Source of the DNA: Mayamaea pseudoterrestris
Lineage: Eukaryota > Bacillariophyta > Bacillariophyceae > Sellaphorales > Sellaphoraceae
Assembly: GCA_027923505.1 (NCBI GenBank)
Contig: BROI01000002.1
Location: 1,054,001-1,118,000, forward strand
Direction: 5' to 3'
DNA length: 64,000 nucleotides
The notes under the pieces are model-generated. The model searched no databases and was not told the DNA's origin. It saw only the letters and a list, made by a program, of their open reading frames with translations. This document shows, piece by piece, positions 1 to 10,345 of the stretch (position 1 is its first letter; each line of letters starts with the position of its first letter). The position numbers and the translations under genes are program-made.

Positions 1-574
1 CAGTATCAAGACCTGCTAAAGTCGGAACAGTACTTGGAGATGTAGCAGCCGTTGGAGTGCTTGGCATGGGTATATTCGTAGTCGGTGCTGCAAATGAAGA
101 AGTGAATGTTAGTCTCGCAAGTGTAATTTGCATCGGCAGTATGTGGTGGGCGGTGGCGTCGTAATGCTACGTACCGGAAGGGGTTGCAGCTGGAGCTGGA
201 GCGTGTATAGGTTCTTCACACTCCATAACATGCTTAGGTGCTTTAAGCGAATGCACTTTGTCCTTGCCAAGCGGTGGCTCTTTTGGCTCCTTGAGAGATT
301 TCGGTGTTGGCGGGCAACCCTTCAATCCTTTAGAGGCACCCTTGACTGTTTTGGATGCACCTTTTACGGATGTGACCGCTACTTTCTTAAAACTCCCAAG
401 GGGCATACTGAAACTCATCATGCTCATGCTCATGTCTTGTTGAAGGCTCCGCACAGCTTGCTCATCGATCATTGAGAGCATGGCGTTTGCGCGAGACGAA
501 GAAGATACTAGCAGCAGCACCGCTATGGTCAGGATAGACATCGATAGATGAGGCAACATTCGTATACGCGCCAT
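1..574 (-). CDS. secreted Pro/Thr-rich protein, 3' part outside window
   Basis: Minus-strand gene starting at ATG 572-574. Residues about 1-30 form a signal peptide (hydrophobic TIAVLLLVSS ending in ANA), so the product probably enters the secretory pathway. The mature part has a Met/Ser stretch (DMSMSMMSFSM), then a Lys/Pro-rich section with duplicated VKGASK, and ends in an Ala/Pro/Thr tract. The contiguous frame stops near 167. However, a GTACGT donor (intron 88-174, acceptor TTTGCAG) joins codon 133 in phase to a second exon at 1-87 that continues the Pro/Thr/Ser-rich composition to the window edge. The C-terminus is therefore missing. I do not recognise the family. A secreted, cell-wall or mucin-like role is only a guess from composition. 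Confidence 0.6.
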
Positions 575-806
575 GATTACGAGCGAGTTGGTCGCAATAG
601 TATATGGTCCTTAAAAGGTGCCCCATGGCACCATGATCATCCGATCCCGTCGCACGACAAGGACGACGAAAAAGTGGCGACCAAAATTCTTCGCATCCAA
701 CGCTTAAAATGTGTACCGGTCGGACTTTCAAAGTCTGTACCGGTCAGACGCGTGACAGCATACATCATCGCATACATTTTCTGCCGTCACATTTTGTGTT
801 GTCGCC
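575..806. promoter_or_regulatory. divergent intergenic promoter with paired ACCGGT sites
   Basis: This 232-bp spacer separates the secreted-protein gene (minus) from the gene at 807 (plus) and must hold both promoters. The decamer TGTACCGGTC occurs twice, at 712-721 and 736-745, in the same orientation and 24 bp apart, about 60-95 bp upstream of the plus-strand ATG. ACCGGT is a perfect palindrome that recurs in other spacers of this window, so these are candidate factor-binding sites. No factor is known to me. Confidence 0.35.
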
Positions 807-2186
807 ATGGTAACTCATCAATCGCTGCAGCCTTTCAGCTTGTTCCAAGAGGCGAATAACGCCAGTCAGCTTGTCATGGAGAAATGCGCACGTTCAGTTT
901 TGCGCCAAGTCGTTCTGGAAAGTCTCGAGCAGCTCGTCAATCTCAACGAGCCGCAGCCGCAGCCGCAGGTAATTGTCACCCACGAACATTTATCCATCGT
1001 TCGACAACAATGTCGGAACCTAGCCGACGTATGGTGTAACAAGCTTCAAGAACGAGGACATTTTCAAGCAGCTGCGTCAGTGCGAGCAGTTGTGGAGCGA
1101 GAAGAAGACAATTTCTACTATGACGTCGACGACGATTTGATCCGACAACCGACAACAACCTCTGAAAAGCCAGCGATTGCCTCGCAAGAGCCATCAACAG
1201 TCACCGATGATATGCAAGTCCGATATCCAAGCAAAACTGCTCTTGCTCGTATACGTCAACTTACAAAGCAAGACATTATGAGACCCGAGCCGCAGGATAA
1301 AGATGCGCTGCTGGCTAGCGCTAATGAACAGCTCACACAGTATGGACAAGCGCAACAAACTGACTGGCCTTATTCGTGGAAACTCATTGAGCGCGCTGTC
1401 CAAAACATTCCTAATAGATTATACAATACGAAGCAAGGTACTCCAACAATCGAGCTGATCCCAAGGTCAATCTGGGAGAAGCAGCAGGAGCAGCTGCTGC
1501 TGGAAAGTGATCCTGATGTTATCGACAAGCCGGAGTACAATAACGAAACGAGACAACTCATTCTCCGACGACGACGAAGACGGCGCAGCACCAACACTCG
1601 CGACCAACATATTGCCAAGCGTTCAAGAGTTGCTTTACTCATTGTGGAAGAGACTCCACGCGTTGCATCGACGCAGCCAGCGCGAGTTCAATTATCGCTT
1701 AATTCGCATGATTTCGTCGATCATGACATTGATCAATACGTTCACGCAGAAGATGTATCTGCAACGGACCGTATCGACGCTTGCTTACTGGCACCTCTGC
1801 TGAGCATTGGCCATACACACTATACACGGCAAATGCTCGTTCATGCACCTTGTACAAGCACTTGGAGCAACCGGCAATGGAAACTTGCGCAGCGCAAGGC
1901 ACGCATGGAACGACTAGGTCCACATTCTGTGTGCAAAGATGCTGACGAATCCAGATCGAAAGTGAGACGGACCGTCGATGCGAATGGTGTGTTTTGGATG
2001 GATTTTGATTTGGGAAGAACCATGCTTGAACTGGGTCCTGCGGAAGATAAGCGATTGTATGTTTTCGAAAGTGTAGAAGCTATCTTGCTGGACGAAGAAC
2101 AGAATGATGCTTTGAACGATGCTGAGGCGGATGACGAGGACAGCGATGACGCTGGATATAATGACAATGACGAAAGCGGAAAATAA
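807..2186 (+). CDS. uncharacterised protein with acidic C-terminus
   Basis: Single open frame of 459 codons with a good ATG (GCCATGG context). I do not recognise a domain. Visible features are Gln/Pro repeats (EPQPQPQ) near residue 50, a run of Arg (LRRRRRRRS) near residue 250, a basic helix (WKLAQRKARMERLG) near residue 355, and an acidic tail rich in Asp/Glu from about 425. The layout of a basic patch plus acidic tail suggests a nuclear or chromatin/RNA-associated protein, which is inference only. Oddly, the +1 frame from about 1555 to 1803 is also open and reads as a well-composed acidic then helical protein, where the annotated frame shows the Arg run. A pair of compensating indels or dual coding is possible. 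It is transcribed away from the secreted-protein gene. Confidence 0.55.
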   Translation: MVTHQSLQPFSLFQEANNASQLVMEKCARSVLRQVVLESLEQLVNLNEPQPQPQVIVTHEHLSIVRQQCRNLADVWCNKLQERGHFQAAASVRAVVEREEDNFYYDVDDDLIRQPTTTSEKPAIASQEPSTVTDDMQVRYPSKTALARIRQLTKQDIMRPEPQDKDALLASANEQLTQYGQAQQTDWPYSWKLIERAVQNIPNRLYNTKQGTPTIELIPRSIWEKQQEQLLLESDPDVIDKPEYNNETRQLILRRRRRRRSTNTRDQHIAKRSRVALLIVEETPRVASTQPARVQLSLNSHDFVDHDIDQYVHAEDVSATDRIDACLLAPLLSIGHTHYTRQMLVHAPCTSTWSNRQWKLAQRKARMERLGPHSVCKDADESRSKVRRTVDANGVFWMDFDLGRTMLELGPAEDKRLYVFESVEAILLDEEQNDALNDAEADDEDSDDAGYNDNDESGK

Positions 2187-2276
2187 ATGTAGTTGAAGTG
2201 CGAGCAAATTTTATACTTATTCATCCTGAAGCCAAATTGCGACCCTCTACGTGCAAAATCGATAGTTATACACATT

Positions 2277-4445
2277 TTACCGTCCAAATGACATTCGAAC
2301 TGCTGGAGCTGGTCGCTTCCTCGCTTCCTCTTGCAATTTAATCTCTAGCCCACGAATGGCTCTCGACACATTGACAAACATGCTGGTTTTCCCACGCTCC
2401 GTCTCGACTTTTCGACGTTTTGGTACCGGTGTTGCATTCTCTGCTCCATTCGATGAGTGCTGATCTCCTATGCCACCCTTATCCACATCTGTCACAAAGT
2501 AGCATGCTGGGTTGCGAAAGCTACCAAATTGTTTGAGCCAGTAGTCACACTTTCGTAGCAGCTCCAAGTACAAATCTCGTCTCATGCCATCAGTCAACGT
2601 ACGATTACCTCCTTCATACTTTGGTGTGTTCCACTCTCCGTAGATTAACGGAAGAACCACATTAATCCAGTCTCGAAGTGCAACGTGCGGTGGTACCGAC
2701 AGCGGATGCGACGCATGATACCCGACTTGCTCATACCGAAACCGAAATTCGAGTGGCAACCTCATCATTGGATTCGACTTTTTGTCGAGTTCAGACTCGT
2801 CAATGTTTTTAAACAGTTCGTGCTCCACTTTTGGCTCATCGACCAACTCCCACTGTGGTGTCGTCCTGTCCGTCCCAAGCAAAGATCGAAAATTGCGGCG
2901 GCGAAAATGAGGCGACTCGGCCGGCTTGTCGTCCCAGCGAATCGATGAAACTTCTGGCAGCCTATGAATGATAATGTCATTGTCAGCGAATCCTCGTAAG
3001 CACCGTTCGACCAAATCATAGTCGGGCATGTCGCCAAAGCCCAGGGTGGCCAAGTGCGCAAAAACTTCCCGCAGCAGTCCAATCCGCTTGGAATCCTTGT
3101 ACAAAGCGAGCGGCTCGGGCAATGTTATGGTCACCTTTTCTTCATTGAAACCAACTTTGGCTAGTTGCTGGTCTCGTTTGAATTTTGCAACATGATACTC
3201 GTCACCCATGAGCAATAGTTCCGTCTGATCCGGCTGTTGCCCACTTGCTGTTCCAAGCAATTCTGTTGCACTTGCGTTACTCAGTCCATGAACAAGTTCC
3301 TTGAGCTGCTGACAGGCCAATCTGTCCCTATGAGCGGCATGCGACATCCACGGTAAGCCTCCCGAAACCAAGTCGCAAAAGACATACATCAAACTCCAAA
3401 TGTCATCTCGAAACGAATAGTCTTGCAGTTGATGAACCCGTAACGACGCATACATTGAGGTTCCACGAAACTCGGCGCGATCGCGTGGTACGCGAACGCA
3501 AGCAGCTGCTGGAGACGACGGCGATGAAAGAGTGGCTTCAGAAAGATTTGCCGTCGCCGTCGTCGCCGATTCATCAGGATTCAACCAAGCTTGCCCATCA
3601 GGCCAAGGATGCGAATGATCGGCCAGTGGCGATTGCCTGTGAACGATAATGCTCTTGGAAAGACCAAAATCTACAAGACTAAACTCCTTGTCATGTTGGT
3701 TGCTTGTTTTGGAAATGGCGCGAACGACGTTGCTTGGTTTGACGTCACGATGCACCACGCCAACAGCGTGCACATTCTTTAGCAACGGTAAAAACACCGA
3801 TGCACAAAGGTAAACTGCATCTTCTATTGTCATACGTCTGGTAGTGAGATTGGATGGGAGTGCGTCCCGCAGTTGATGCATGTCGGATCCGGCCAAGTAT
3901 TCCATAAACAGAGCTGCGAATTGCTGGGGAGGCTGCTGTTCCTTTTGATGGAATGGTAGCTTGCTAGAAAAGTCAATGGATGATGGTGCTGCAGTAGATA
4001 AAGCAGACGCGTTGGATGTGGCCGTCGCCTTGTAGTAGCCATAGTACTTTGGAACCGTCCCTTTTGGGGTATTCTTGTGCAAGAAATCCAGTAGAATCGC
4101 TTCCTGATCCAATACACCGGATTGTTGAAAGGATTCCAACTCCACTTTTGCTGCCGCTACCGATAAATTCGACATGTGAATACTCTTGTGAATGCTGCTA
4201 AAGGTGCCTTTGCCTAGCTGGCCAAGGCAGAAAAAGGGACCCAGCGTGCTTCCAACCTGCGGAAACGACCCGCTGCAAGTGACAAGACTGGGACTTCCAT
4301 ACGCCAAGTTCTTGTGAGAATCACTGCGCTTCTTGTGACTTGATGAAGCATCATATTCTACGCCGCAGGACGATGCGCCCAAAGTAGGCTCAGCGGGTGT
4401 ACTTGCTGGTGGCTGAGCTGCTGCTCTTGCACTATTGGAACTCAT
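2277..4445 (-). CDS. CK1/TTBK-like serine/threonine protein kinase
   Basis: 722-residue protein kinase of the casein kinase 1 group, closest in pattern to tau-tubulin kinase/vaccinia-related branches. Visible are the Gly-rich loop LGQLGKGTFSS (about 75-80), the ATP Lys in AAAKVELES (about 100), the catalytic loop HRDVKPSN (about 232), and DFGLSK (about 259). The activation segment reads GTSMYASLRVH instead of ending in APE, a CK1-group signature, followed by RDDIWSLMYVFCDL. A Ser/His-rich insert with acidic spacing lies after DFG. The roughly 60-residue N-terminus is low complexity, and the C-terminus carries a KRRKVE basic patch (possible NLS). All catalytic residues are present, so it should be active. 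The contiguous frame runs on to 4532 but only from TTG. The first ATG is at 4445. It is tail-to-tail with the gene ending at 2186. Confidence 0.85.
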   Translation of the reverse strand: MSSNSARAAAQPPASTPAEPTLGASSCGVEYDASSSHKKRSDSHKNLAYGSPSLVTCSGSFPQVGSTLGPFFCLGQLGKGTFSSIHKSIHMSNLSVAAAKVELESFQQSGVLDQEAILLDFLHKNTPKGTVPKYYGYYKATATSNASALSTAAPSSIDFSSKLPFHQKEQQPPQQFAALFMEYLAGSDMHQLRDALPSNLTTRRMTIEDAVYLCASVFLPLLKNVHAVGVVHRDVKPSNVVRAISKTSNQHDKEFSLVDFGLSKSIIVHRQSPLADHSHPWPDGQAWLNPDESATTATANLSEATLSSPSSPAAACVRVPRDRAEFRGTSMYASLRVHQLQDYSFRDDIWSLMYVFCDLVSGGLPWMSHAAHRDRLACQQLKELVHGLSNASATELLGTASGQQPDQTELLLMGDEYHVAKFKRDQQLAKVGFNEEKVTITLPEPLALYKDSKRIGLLREVFAHLATLGFGDMPDYDLVERCLRGFADNDIIIHRLPEVSSIRWDDKPAESPHFRRRNFRSLLGTDRTTPQWELVDEPKVEHELFKNIDESELDKKSNPMMRLPLEFRFRYEQVGYHASHPLSVPPHVALRDWINVVLPLIYGEWNTPKYEGGNRTLTDGMRRDLYLELLRKCDYWLKQFGSFRNPACYFVTDVDKGGIGDQHSSNGAENATPVPKRRKVETERGKTSMFVNVSRAIRGLEIKLQEEARKRPAPAVRMSFGR

Positions 4446-4709
4446 AGCCACACAACCACTATATGCAAATGGCAAATTCAAAAAGAATGAGCGTACAACT
4501 ACTGTATAGCAGTAGTCTGTTCTTGACCACAAAATGAGGTCGACCGATTTGGCAGAACTTTTGGATGCTGGCAGGCATAAATTGGGTACCGGTACGACTT
4601 GTGGGAATCAGTCAAGCAGTCATGCTCGCCAAATAGTTTCAAAAAGTGAACGCGAAAAGCAACCATTTTGTAGCACTGCTACCATGCTGCTGGAGTATAG
4701 AAGTACTAC

Positions 4710-6311
4710 TCATTCTCTAGTTAAATGTGTTGGATGCACGAAGAAGAGCGCCGCCGTCAGGTAGGCTCCAGCTGGCCATGCAACCGGCGACTGCGTGTGA
4801 CAGGATGCCGCTCCCGACACACGCATCAGAGTCACTTGTCGACCTGCAGCTAAGGCAGCTCCATGAACCATGTCCAAAAAACATTGGCCGCCGTCCTTTT
4901 GCGTCATGGCTGCCGAGCATGTACACGTCAAGAGCAAACCACCATGCACTTGCGAGACGAGTTTGATCGCGTCGCGATTAATGCCATGATACTTTCGCCG
5001 GGCCTTTTCCAGCAACTTTTCGCTCGGCGCCAGTTTGGGAGGATCCAAGACAACCACATCAAAATTCTCGTCGCGTCGAAAGGCTGCTTGCATCCACTCT
5101 GTTATATCCGCGTGCACCAACGTAGTCTTGTCGATACAATCGTTCAAGTGAGCATTCTCTCGACAGACGGTAATGGCATCGGCACTAGAATCAACCAATG
5201 TTGCTTCTTTGGCTCCTCCATTCACAAGGGCATTGAGAGCAAATCCTCCGTGGTAACAGCAAAGATCCAAAACCCGCTTATCGTTGCATAGTTGCGCGAG
5301 GTTCCAACGATTCTCTCGCTGGTCGCAATATACTCCCGTCTTTTGTCCAACAGACGCAAACGGATGCGTTTGATACTTGATGCCATTCTCCATACATATA
5401 ACAGAACCATTCATAGCAAGTTTTTGCTCTGCTATATCCAAAGATCCCTCGCCATCGGCAGTGGTAATGTGTGAATCACCGTCATCGACTGGAGCATAGC
5501 CGTCCTGCAGCAGACGACTTGGCGTTGTCTTCCACACAATGGTGGGCGTTTGCTTTGATTTCGACGTTGCCAATACCTCCTCCAGCGCTCGCTCAATGGT
5601 TTCGCGATGCACTTGACACCATGCGGCCGAGCTCATGACCACAGCAACATTTGGACCAACAATGTCCACGGCCAAGCCAGACAAGCCATCTCCTTCACCA
5701 TGCACCAGTCGAAATGTATCGGTAGATGTAGCGCTGTCATTGTCGCCAAGCCCCAAGGCCAGTCGCTTGATCCGTGCCATGGCCAGGTGATGCTTCAAAA
5801 TAAGCGACAGCCCATCACTTGGCGATACCGACAAGACTTGCGCGTATAGCTGAGGCTGCATGTATCGATGGCATAAGATGCGAATCTTGTATAGTGACTC
5901 GGGATTATAGACGCCAAAGCCAATGCCATGTGGAGATTGATCCGGTTTGTCCGGCTCGACTAGGACATGCACAAGATCGGCAATTTTGATGCTGCTGGAG
6001 CCTTTTAGAGTGATTTGCTGCTTGATGGCACGAGTGAAAACCAGAGGATTTCCGTTTCGAAAGGCCTTGGATTGTTTGCTGCGCTTCAATATAATGGAAG
6101 GTTGATGGGGAGAGGATGGACTTGGATTGTTGACAGTAAACGATGCCAAAGAGGAGGAACCCGATTCACTGTCCGTCAATGTAGAGGCAGAGGCGAAGTA
6201 TCGCCATACTGGAAATCTTTTGGCAGCCCGACAGCTCTGAAAAGCAAGATTTGAATGCGCGATGACAAGTAGCATGCCGCTTACACTCAATGCTCGTCGC
6301 AAGGCTGTCAT
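4710..6311 (-). CDS. RlmI-like rRNA (cytosine-C5) methyltransferase, plastid-targeted
   Basis: 533-residue class I SAM methyltransferase of the RlmI/YccW family. Bacterial members methylate 23S rRNA C1962 (E. coli numbering) at C5. The N-terminus is bipartite: a signal peptide ([13 protein letters not shown]) is followed by Phe-Gln and a basic stretch ([13 protein letters not shown]), the ASAFAP-type arrangement used for complex plastids. A PUA-like domain (about 80-165) precedes the Rossmann fold with SAM motif [16 protein letters not shown], the acidic VDSS, the catalytic [10 protein letters not shown] and the Cys-containing [11 protein letters not shown]. Length after transit-peptide removal is near the roughly 395 residues of RlmI plus linkers. 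The likely substrate is plastid large-subunit rRNA. It is divergent from fumarase, with starts about 170 bp apart. Confident in family; target site is inferred. Confidence 0.87.
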   Translation of the reverse strand: MTALRRALSVSGMLLVIAHSNLAFQSCRAAKRFPVWRYFASASTLTDSESGSSSLASFTVNNPSPSSPHQPSIILKRSKQSKAFRNGNPLVFTRAIKQQITLKGSSSIKIADLVHVLVEPDKPDQSPHGIGFGVYNPESLYKIRILCHRYMQPQLYAQVLSVSPSDGLSLILKHHLAMARIKRLALGLGDNDSATSTDTFRLVHGEGDGLSGLAVDIVGPNVAVVMSSAAWCQVHRETIERALEEVLATSKSKQTPTIVWKTTPSRLLQDGYAPVDDGDSHITTADGEGSLDIAEQKLAMNGSVICMENGIKYQTHPFASVGQKTGVYCDQRENRWNLAQLCNDKRVLDLCCYHGGFALNALVNGGAKEATLVDSSADAITVCRENAHLNDCIDKTTLVHADITEWMQAAFRRDENFDVVVLDPPKLAPSEKLLEKARRKYHGINRDAIKLVSQVHGGLLLTCTCSAAMTQKDGGQCFLDMVHGAALAAGRQVTLMRVSGAASCHTQSPVAWPAGAYLTAALFFVHPTHLTRE

Positions 6312-6484
6312 GCTTGGTCAATTTGTTCCACCAAGTCGGGCTCATTTTTACATCCAATATCGATGGTTATCCTGGTGTAACGCTAGTTTCGGTAAGACAT
6401 CATGACGTTTTGAAGACTAGGCCACGTTGCGCGACGGCGCGGCATTTCGCTGCAAACCTTTGGCTTCCACGATCACCATCCGAC
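6312..6484. promoter_or_regulatory. shared promoter of rRNA methyltransferase and fumarase
   Basis: 173-bp spacer between divergent starts at 6311 (minus) and 6485 (plus). It must carry both promoters or 5' leaders. I see no clear TATA box or repeat. An in-frame ATG at 6290 would extend fumarase back across this spacer into the neighbour, which I reject. Confidence 0.3.
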
Positions 6485-8123
6485 ATGATGAACATTATTT
6501 TTGTCAAGAGCTTTAGTCCCTGGACTAAGCAGATTGTGGTTCAGTTAAACAGTAAAGGGTCAGCCAATTCCTTTTACAGAAATAGCAAGCTACGAACCAT
6601 GTCTTCCACTACAGCTGCAGATATTGCCGCCTCCCTTCCTTCTCGGGTTGAATCGGATTCCATGGGCCAGCTACAGGTTCCAGCTGCAACACTTTGGGGT
6701 GCTCAGACACAGAGATCTTTGGAAAATTTTCCGATTGGCGGCCCTGAATCACGCATGCCGCTAGCGATTATTAAATCCATGGCTGTCGTCAAAAAGTGCT
6801 GCGCCTTGTATCACGCGAAGGAAAACCTCATGGATCAATCCATTGCCGACGCGATTGCACAAGCAGCGGATGAAGTTGTGCAAGGCGAGTTGGATCGTCA
6901 TTTTCCACTCTGCGTCTTTCAGACTGGATCGGGTACACAAACGAACATGAACGTAAATGAAGTCTTGTCGAACCGAGCGATTCAAATCATGGGAGGCGAT
7001 GTCGGAAGCAAGGTGCCCGTCCATCCAAATGATCACGTTAACAAGGGACAATCAAGTAATGACTCCTTCCCGACTGCAATGCACATGGCGGCTGTCGAAC
7101 TCATTCTGTCCAAGACGCTTCCTGGCTTGCGCACACTCAAAGAGTCACTCGATGTAAAGGCAAAAGAGTTTGACGCTATTGTGAAAATTGGAAGGTGCGT
7201 CAAGACAGTATCGAGATGGGCTGAGTGGACGATAGAGCATTGAATGATTATTCTAACGGGAGTGTTCGTAACTCATGTACGACAGAACGCACTGGCAAGA
7301 TGCCACGCCGCTGACGCTTGGCCAAGAATTTTCTGGCTATGTTCAGCAAGTCGAATACGGCATGGCGCGCCTCGAATCAGCCTTACCCTCCTTGTATCGA
7401 CTCGCACTGGGCGGTACGGCTGTCGGGACAGGTCTCAACACCAAAGTGGGTTACGCCGAAGCGATTGCCGAGGCGATTGCCAAGGAGACTGGTCACGCTT
7501 TTGTTTCGGCCCCAAACAAGTTTGAAGCGCTAGCGGCGCATGACTCACTCGTTGAAGTATCAGGTCAATTGAATACGATTGCCTGCTCTCTTTTCAAAAT
7601 CGCGAACGACGTTCGCTTGCTCGGCAGTGGACCGCGGTGTGGTCTTGGCGAGTTGAGCTTACCAGCGAATGAACCTGGATCAAGTATTATGCCTGGAAAG
7701 GTCAACCCGACACAGTGCGAGTCGCTCACCATGGTTTGCGCCCAAGTTATGGGAAATCATGTTGCCATTTCATTTGGGGGCACGCAGGGGCACTTTGAAT
7801 TGAATGTCTACAAGCCCGTCATGGCGAGCAATTTGCTTCATTCATGTACCATTCTCGGAGATGCGGCGGCTTCGTTTGCGGAGCGTTGCGTGGATGGAAT
7901 TGAAGCCAACTCTGATCGAATTCATCAGTTGCTCCATGGGAGTCTCATGCTTGTGACGGCGCTCAATCCACACATTGGTTATGACAAGGCAAGTGAGATT
8001 GCCAAAAAGGCGCACAAGGAAGGTACGACATTAAAAGAGGCGGCCGTTGCCACTGGCTACTTGACGGCTGAACAATTTGATGATTGGATTGTACCGGAAC
8101 GTATGATTGGTCCGACCGAATAG
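6485..8123 (+). CDS. class II fumarate hydratase
   Basis: Fumarase interconverts fumarate and malate in the TCA cycle. Two exons: up to 7194 and 7286-8123, with a 91-bp intron (donor GTGCGT, acceptor GACAG) that restores the conserved [13 protein letters not shown] exactly. Family landmarks are [18 protein letters not shown] at the N-terminus, [32 protein letters not shown], the catalytic Ser loop [15 protein letters not shown] and the C-terminal helix region. From ATG 6485 the protein is about 515 residues, with a 35-residue Ser/Lys/Arg-rich leader that suits mitochondrial import. From ATG 6599 it is about 477, close to E. coli FumC, and could give a cytosolic form. The choice of start therefore decides location. 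All active-site segments are intact. Confidence 0.93.
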
Positions 8124-8465
8124 ATGGTGCGATAGACAGTGCAGTGAAAGGTGGAGAGTTTGCAATGTGTTTGCAGGCAAGCTAATGCGGATCGAAAATG
8201 TTTAAAAACTACAGCACTGTATTTTTCATTGCCTGCTACATCTTACTGTATGCTGTCGCTTTAACAAGGACGACAGTACTTGCTAGACTTGATTTCGTAG
8301 CTATGCGCTTATTGGGGTATCCAGGATAGCTAAGGGGGCAGGAAAACGGACGGAGTTTCTTGGAAGATCGTTTCAAAACGTCACACATCCCTCATCCCTT
8401 TTGTTCCTCCAAGGAGCAGCGCGCGTCGCACAAAACGCCGTTCCTTGTGACAACCTTTCAATACC
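8124..8465. other. intergenic spacer, fumarase to OAT
   Basis: 342 bp between two plus-strand genes. It must hold the fumarase 3' end and the OAT promoter. It contains an AT-rich patch near 8200-8240 and a short run TTTTGTTCCTCCAAGG before the OAT start. I see no gene or repeat. Confidence 0.4.
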
Positions 8466-10079
8466 ATGATGATTCGATCTACTCTTCGTTCACCTCGTTT
8501 GCATGCGGCTGCTTTCAGTTCAAGGCTAGCCAGTACGGCCATGAGCTACGAGAGTAGTTTGGGCGATGTCGGCAAGGCCATGAAAAAGTCTGGAGTTTCG
8601 GAGGCAGCCGCTCGGTGTATCGTCCTCGAGGAGGAGTATGGATGTCACAACTATCATCCACTACCAGTCGTCTTACAAAGTGGAAAAGGAACCAAGGTTT
8701 GGGATGTTGATGGGAAGGAATATTTCGATTTCCTTTCAGCTTACTCGGCGGTGAATCAAGGGTACGTCCTGACATGCTTGGAGATTTGAAAATTCACTGC
8801 TCCTTGATGGATTCGCATTACGCTTGCTTCGTAAATGGCAAGCACCTCAAGGGCAGACGGGCTTGATATGAATGCCACGCAGGAAAAGGAATCATTTTCA
8901 TGTCACTCATCTTATTCCGACTTGTTTTCGCAGCCACTGCCACCCGAAGATTACGCAGGCCCTTGTCGACCAAGCACAAAAGATTACCCTTACGAGCCGA
9001 GCCTTTCATAATGACGCTCTTGGCGAGTACAGTCAATTCATAACAAACTATTTTGGCTACGACCGCGTGTTACCCATGAACACTGGCGTGGAAGGGGGAG
9101 AAACAGCCATTAAATTGGCTCGCCGCTGGGGATATTCAGTCAAAAACATTCCGAATAACAAGGCGCGCATATTGTTTGCGAATCAAAACTTTTGGGGACG
9201 AACCTTGGCTGCCATTTCAAGCAGTAACGACCCGACTGCCTTTCGAGGGTTCGGTCCATACATGCCGGGCTTTTCGCATGTTCCATTCGGTGACTTGGGG
9301 TCACTCGAAATGGAGTTTGAGAAAGATGTTCGTATTGATGCGAGACAGGTCTTCTGTATTAGCAAAGTTTATGTTCTCACCTGTACCTTATTCATGCACA
9401 GGCCGCTCACATTGCAGCGTTCATGGTGGAACCGATTCAGGGCGAAGCTGGAGTGGTTGTTCCTCACGACGGATACATGGCTGCTGTTAAAAAGCTCTGC
9501 GAGCAGCATAATGTGCTACTAATCGCCGACGAAGTACAAACAGGCATTGGGCGCACTGGCTATGAACTTGCTGTTGATCACGACGATTGCAAACCAGACT
9601 TGGTCGTTCTTGGAAAGGCGCTTTCGGGTGGTGTGTTGCCGGTTTCTTGTGTACTGGGTTCGGATGAAGTCATGCTTCAACTAAAGCCTGGCGAGCATGG
9701 ATCAACCTATGGAGGTAATCCGCTAGCCTGCAAGGTTGCACAAGCCGCACTGGAAGTTGTACGCGATGAAAACTTGTGCAAAAACTCGCTCGACCGTGGC
9801 GAGCAGCTTCGCAAGGGTTTGAAGAAGCTTATAGGGCATACCTGCATTGAAACTGTGCGCGGACGCGGTCTACTAAATGCCATTGTCATTGATCAGCCAC
9901 GAGGGTCTTACGGAGCGACTGGGATGGCGTGGGAATTGTGCTTGAAGATGATGAGGAATGGGCTTATCGCCAAGCCGACCCACGGCAATATTATTCGCTT
10001 CGCTCCACCACTGACAATCACAAAGAAGGAGATTGACGAGTGTTTGTCAATCATTGAAAAGAGCGCCAAGGAGATGTAA
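8466..10079 (+). CDS. ornithine aminotransferase (ornithine-oxo-acid transaminase)
   Basis: PLP-dependent enzyme converting ornithine plus 2-oxoglutarate to glutamate semialdehyde plus glutamate, linking arginine and proline metabolism. Three exons: 8466-8761, 8934-9348 and 9402-10079. Introns are 172 bp and 53 bp, both GT-AG, and the joins restore SAVNQGHCHPK and [17 protein letters not shown]. The product is 462 residues. Visible are [17 protein letters not shown], the PLP Asp motif [15 protein letters not shown], the Schiff-base Lys in [10 protein letters not shown], and [10 protein letters not shown]. The N-terminal 25 residues ([20 protein letters not shown]) are basic and Ser/Ala-rich, as in a mitochondrial presequence. 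The second intron is the shortest clear intron in the window. Confidence 0.93.
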
Positions 10080-10345
10080 ATGATTATAAGTATATTACGT
10101 AGGCTTCGTAATGACAGTATATAATAGCTCTTGTTAATAACACTCGCCATTACAACAATGCTGTTCTCGCTTTAAGTGACAAGTTTACAGATCTCTTTCC
10201 AAACGCACCCATCTGCTACAGTATCTTGCAACAGCTTGTTCGAAATATGGCAGACCATGTTCGGATTTGTCATTACGACGGGGATCATAACGGCTTTCGA
10301 CACGTACACAAAAACGAGCATTCCACTCATATGGGTCCAATACAA

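Noticed and set aside
4446-4532. N-terminal extension of the CK1-like kinase and similar TTG/GTG-led extensions of other genes
   Set aside because: These frames begin at non-ATG codons. In a nuclear genome the first in-frame ATG was preferred.
6290-6484. Upstream in-frame ATG extension of fumarase
   Set aside because: It would overlap the divergent methyltransferase start and adds residues with no fumarase similarity.
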